A stretch of 6,603 nt of DNA from Candidatus Woesearchaeota archaeon (GTDB lineage: Archaea > Nanobdellota > Nanobdellia > Woesearchaeales > CG1-02-33-12), in the NCBI GenBank assembly GCA_017609385.1, contig JAFCEA010000051.1:1-6603 (forward strand), given 5' to 3'. A program made the position numbers and the translations under genes. How positions within the stretch are numbered: position 1 is the first letter of the stretch; every line of letters begins with the position of its first letter. The notes beneath the pieces are model-generated. The model was not told the origin of the DNA and ran no database searches. It saw only the letters and a program-made list of their open reading frames with translations. Below, one piece after another: positions 5,151-6,603 of this stretch.

Positions 5151-6603
5151 GACTGTTCTTGTAATGCATGTAGGGGTGAAACATGTTCAGTTAGAACTTA
5201 TCCTAGTTATATGTGTCCCTGTAGTGATGGGTGCACAAGTAATTCTGACTGTGCTCTATCCACATGCACCTGTACAGGATGTAGTTTAGGAGCATGTGTG
5301 TCCCGTACCACAACTCATTGTCCCTGTAGTGATATGTGCACAAGTAATTCTGACTGTGCTGCACCACCACCTCCATCAGGATGCTCCTGTAAGGGATGCA
5401 CCCATGATGGAACATGTGAATCTATGCCTGTTCCTCCTGAGGCGTGCCCCTGTACTGATAGGTGCACAAGCTCTTCTGACTGTACTCATAATGTTTGCCA
5501 TGGCTGCGGGTGTGTACCAGTTCCTGGTCCAGGACCTGATGCATGTACTGGTGATGATGAATGTGGTCATGACGAAATAGTAGAAGTCTGTGCAGAATGG
5601 TACTGTAACCCTGACCCCTGCATAGGTTTGAAGTGTGTGTGTATATGGGAATGTGTTAAATATGAATATCAATGTGTCACTATTTGCACTCTTGGTCCTG
5701 ATGACCCTGCATGTACTGGCTCCGGCAGCGGTGGCGGCGGAGGCGGAAGTCCACCACCTAGCCCACCCCCTGATCCCTGTGCTGGTGTGACTTGCACTGA
5801 TGGATGGGAAAATGTTGGCTCTTCTTATGCCTGCTGTGACGGAAACAGTAAATGCACATGCCAAGACCGGGAATATAGGGATCATTACTGCAGTGGCGGC
5901 TCTTGTGATCCATACGATGTAACAGATACACAAACTGTTAAGTCTAGCTGCACTGATTGTACAGGTGACGGCTGGTATAATTCTGGCTCTTCTTATGCCT
6001 GCTGTGATTTGACTGATCCTGATACTATATGTACATGCCAAGACCAGGAAGAGAGGGATTACTATTGCAGCGGAGGATCTTGCACTTCTAGCCCAACTGG
6101 TAATGAACAAACTCTTAGATCTAGTTGTTATAATTGTGGTTACTGCAAAACATGTTCTGCTGGCTCATGCATAGACAAACCAAGTATTAAAGGCACTGTT
6201 ACAAATGTTTCCTTAGAGCCAATTGAAGGTGCTGAAGTCACTATTCTTGGTTTAGACTTAAGTTATACAACTAATGGAAACGGAAACTATTTCATCTGTG
6301 ATTTTCCTGAGGGTGATTATGATATTGTTGCCTCAAAACAGGGCTTTAATCCTGTTAACAAGCAGGTTGATTTTGATGCTACTGGTGTTATTACTATTGA
6401 TTTTGTTTTATACACTGCTGGAAGTGACTGCAAGCCAGACTGCAGCAAAACAACTGATGATGAAAAACCAAGATGTCATGCTGACTGTTATGGAATAAAT
6501 GGCTGTAAGTTTTATGATGAAATAGCAAAAACAGCATGCACAACACCATTAAACAGGGTTGTAGGTGTTACAGAAAGCTATAATGAAACACACAAGCTAA
6601 GAT
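5064..6603 (+). CDS. Secreted multi-repeat cysteine-rich surface protein, 3' end outside window
   Basis: From ATG 5064 the frame stays open for 513 codons to the window end. Residues 1-29 form a signal peptide: basic start, hydrophobic core FLVILVCLFVLTIVSV, probable cleavage after Val-Asn-Ala29. The visible mature part has 66 cysteines in 484 residues. In order it has three eight-cysteine modules (31-63, 68-98, 107-140), an irregular Cys-rich stretch (145-217) and a Gly/Ser then Pro linker (219-238). Two copies of a second module follow (245-299, 301-358; DGW, SSYACCD, CTCQD and YCSGGSC motifs). A segment of closely spaced cysteines (355-369) leads to a carboxypeptidase-regulatory-like beta domain (373-450, KGTVTNVSLEPIEGAEVTI and an NGNGNYF turn) and further Cys-rich sequence (456-492). 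Paired cysteines and export suggest disulfide bonds outside the cell; CxC and CxxC spacings leave metal binding possible. No enzyme motif is seen. It resembles archaeal Cys-rich surface proteins in style. No good Shine-Dalgarno is visible; it probably shares the transcript of the gene ending at 5045. Confidence 0.88.
   Translation, partial: MENKKISKKLFLVILVCLFVLTIVSVVNADCSCNACRGETCSVRTYPSYMCPCSDGCTSNSDCALSTCTCTGCSLGACVSRTTTHCPCSDMCTSNSDCAAPPPPSGCSCKGCTHDGTCESMPVPPEACPCTDRCTSSSDCTHNVCHGCGCVPVPGPGPDACTGDDECGHDEIVEVCAEWYCNPDPCIGLKCVCIWECVKYEYQCVTICTLGPDDPACTGSGSGGGGGGSPPPSPPPDPCAGVTCTDGWENVGSSYACCDGNSKCTCQDREYRDHYCSGGSCDPYDVTDTQTVKSSCTDCTGDGWYNSGSSYACCDLTDPDTICTCQDQEERDYYCSGGSCTSSPTGNEQTLRSSCYNCGYCKTCSAGSCIDKPSIKGTVTNVSLEPIEGAEVTILGLDLSYTTNGNGNYFICDFPEGDYDIVASKQGFNPVNKQVDFDATGVITIDFVLYTAGSDCKPDCSKTTDDEKPRCHADCYGINGCKFYDEIAKTACTTPLNRVVGVTESYNETHKLR
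5154..5483 (+). repeat. Three copies of an eight-cysteine module
   Basis: The copies span 5154-5252, 5265-5357 and 5382-5483. The pattern is C-x-C-x2-C-x(4-5)-C-x(7-9)-C-x-C-x3-C-x5-C, so each copy is itself two similar four-cysteine halves. The second half reads CPCSDxCTSNSDC in copies 1 and 2 and CPCTDRCTSSSDC in copy 3. At DNA level the 42-base blocks 5214-5255 and 5319-5360 differ at only two positions. The related block at 5445-5486 is more diverged, so copies 1 and 2 look like the more recent duplication or conversion. Confidence 0.9.
5718..5777 (+). other. Gly/Ser then Pro-rich interdomain linker
   Basis: Residues 219-238 are a Gly/Ser run (GSGSGGGGGGS) followed by PPPSPPPDP, separating the first Cys-rich region from the second repeat class. 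The DNA is locally GC-rich against an AT-rich background because of the Gly and Pro codons. Such segments usually act as flexible or extended spacers between extracellular domains. Confidence 0.75.
5796..6137 (+). repeat. Two copies of a CC/CTCQD/YCSGGSC module
   Basis: The copies cover residues 245-299 and 301-358, offset by 56 codons at the CC motif. Cysteine spacing is CC-x(5 or 8)-C-x-C-x9-C-x4-C-x14-C-x2-C. Shared motifs are DGW, GSSYACCD, CTCQD, RD(H/Y)YCSGGSC and (K/R)SSC. At DNA level 24 bases are identical (5816-5839 and 5984-6007), as are 13 bases covering the CTCQD region (5856-5868 and 6033-6045). Confidence 0.88.
6180..6413 (+). other. Carboxypeptidase-regulatory-like beta domain in the Cys-rich protein
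   Basis: Residues 373-450 follow the pattern of this small beta-sandwich fold: IKGTVTN, then PIEGAEVTILG, a TTNGNGNYFI turn, FPEGDYDIVASKQGF and a final ITIDFVLY strand. In surface proteins such domains are structural spacers or binding modules rather than enzymes. It has only one cysteine (412), in contrast to its flanks. Confidence 0.75.

Noticed and set aside
5154..5486. CRISPR-like array suggested by regularly spaced repeats
   Set aside because: The repeats are coding, in frame, imperfect and only three in number, and the spacers encode the same cysteine pattern.
5296..5580. A 94-codon + strand open frame within the Cys-rich gene
   Set aside because: It is out of frame with the repeat-bearing reading frame, starts inside it and shows no motif or promoter.
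5718..5777. Gly/Ser linker as a sign of an engineered or vector sequence
   Set aside because: It sits in frame between natural Cys-rich domains with mixed codons and a Pro-rich continuation, as in many natural surface proteins.
5376..6110. A 244-codon open frame on the - strand opposite the Cys-rich gene
   Set aside because: It lies entirely within the + strand gene, which has a signal peptide, repeats and recognisable domains. The - strand product is Ala/Thr/Ile-rich because TGT/TGC codons read backwards as ACA/GCA. It has no domain of its own.

Overview
The window is AT-rich. Its genes sit behind archaeal-style BRE/TATA elements, one start appears leaderless, and the tRNA-linked gene pair is of archaeal type. 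Together with a short N-terminal helical module often seen in DPANN membrane proteins and a Cys-rich repeat protein, this suggests a DPANN archaeon, perhaps Woesearchaeota- or Pacearchaeota-like. That assignment is inference from style; no rRNA or other marker gene is present.

Region 1 (1-2384, + strand) holds translation-fidelity genes. It starts inside gatB (Asp/Glu-tRNA amidotransferase subunit B, 5' end outside the window). One base later comes a long-form AlaX alanyl-tRNA editing protein with a C-terminal DHHA1 domain. The two are almost certainly cotranscribed.

Region 2 (2381-3161, - strand) is an Lgt-like prolipoprotein diacylglyceryl transferase gene. It converges on alaX with the stop codons overlapping by four bases (2381-2384). 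As written it is split over three frames by two single-base losses. Adding one base at each point restores a complete Lgt-like protein of about 260 residues. It is either a very young pseudogene or a carrier of two homopolymer sequence errors.

Region 3 (3162-4120) has a divergent promoter region and then, on the + strand, a C39-like papain-fold peptidase-family protein. Its lipobox-like Leu-Val-Ser-Cys makes it a candidate lipoprotein beside the lgt gene. A T-rich probable terminator follows.

Region 4 (4139-6603, + strand) is a likely two-gene exported unit. First comes an unrecognised single-pass membrane protein behind a strong TATA box with an apparently leaderless start. After 18 bases comes a secreted protein that runs off the window end. 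It has a signal peptide, 66 cysteines in the 484 visible mature residues, three copies of an eight-cysteine module, a Gly/Ser-Pro linker, two copies of a different cysteine module, a carboxypeptidase-regulatory-like beta domain and further Cys-rich sequence. This is a disulfide-rich surface or extracellular protein of unknown function.

The right two thirds of the window is therefore cell-envelope-oriented: a lipid-anchoring enzyme, a candidate lipoprotein, a membrane protein and a disulfide-rich secreted protein. Whether they work together is not shown by the sequence.
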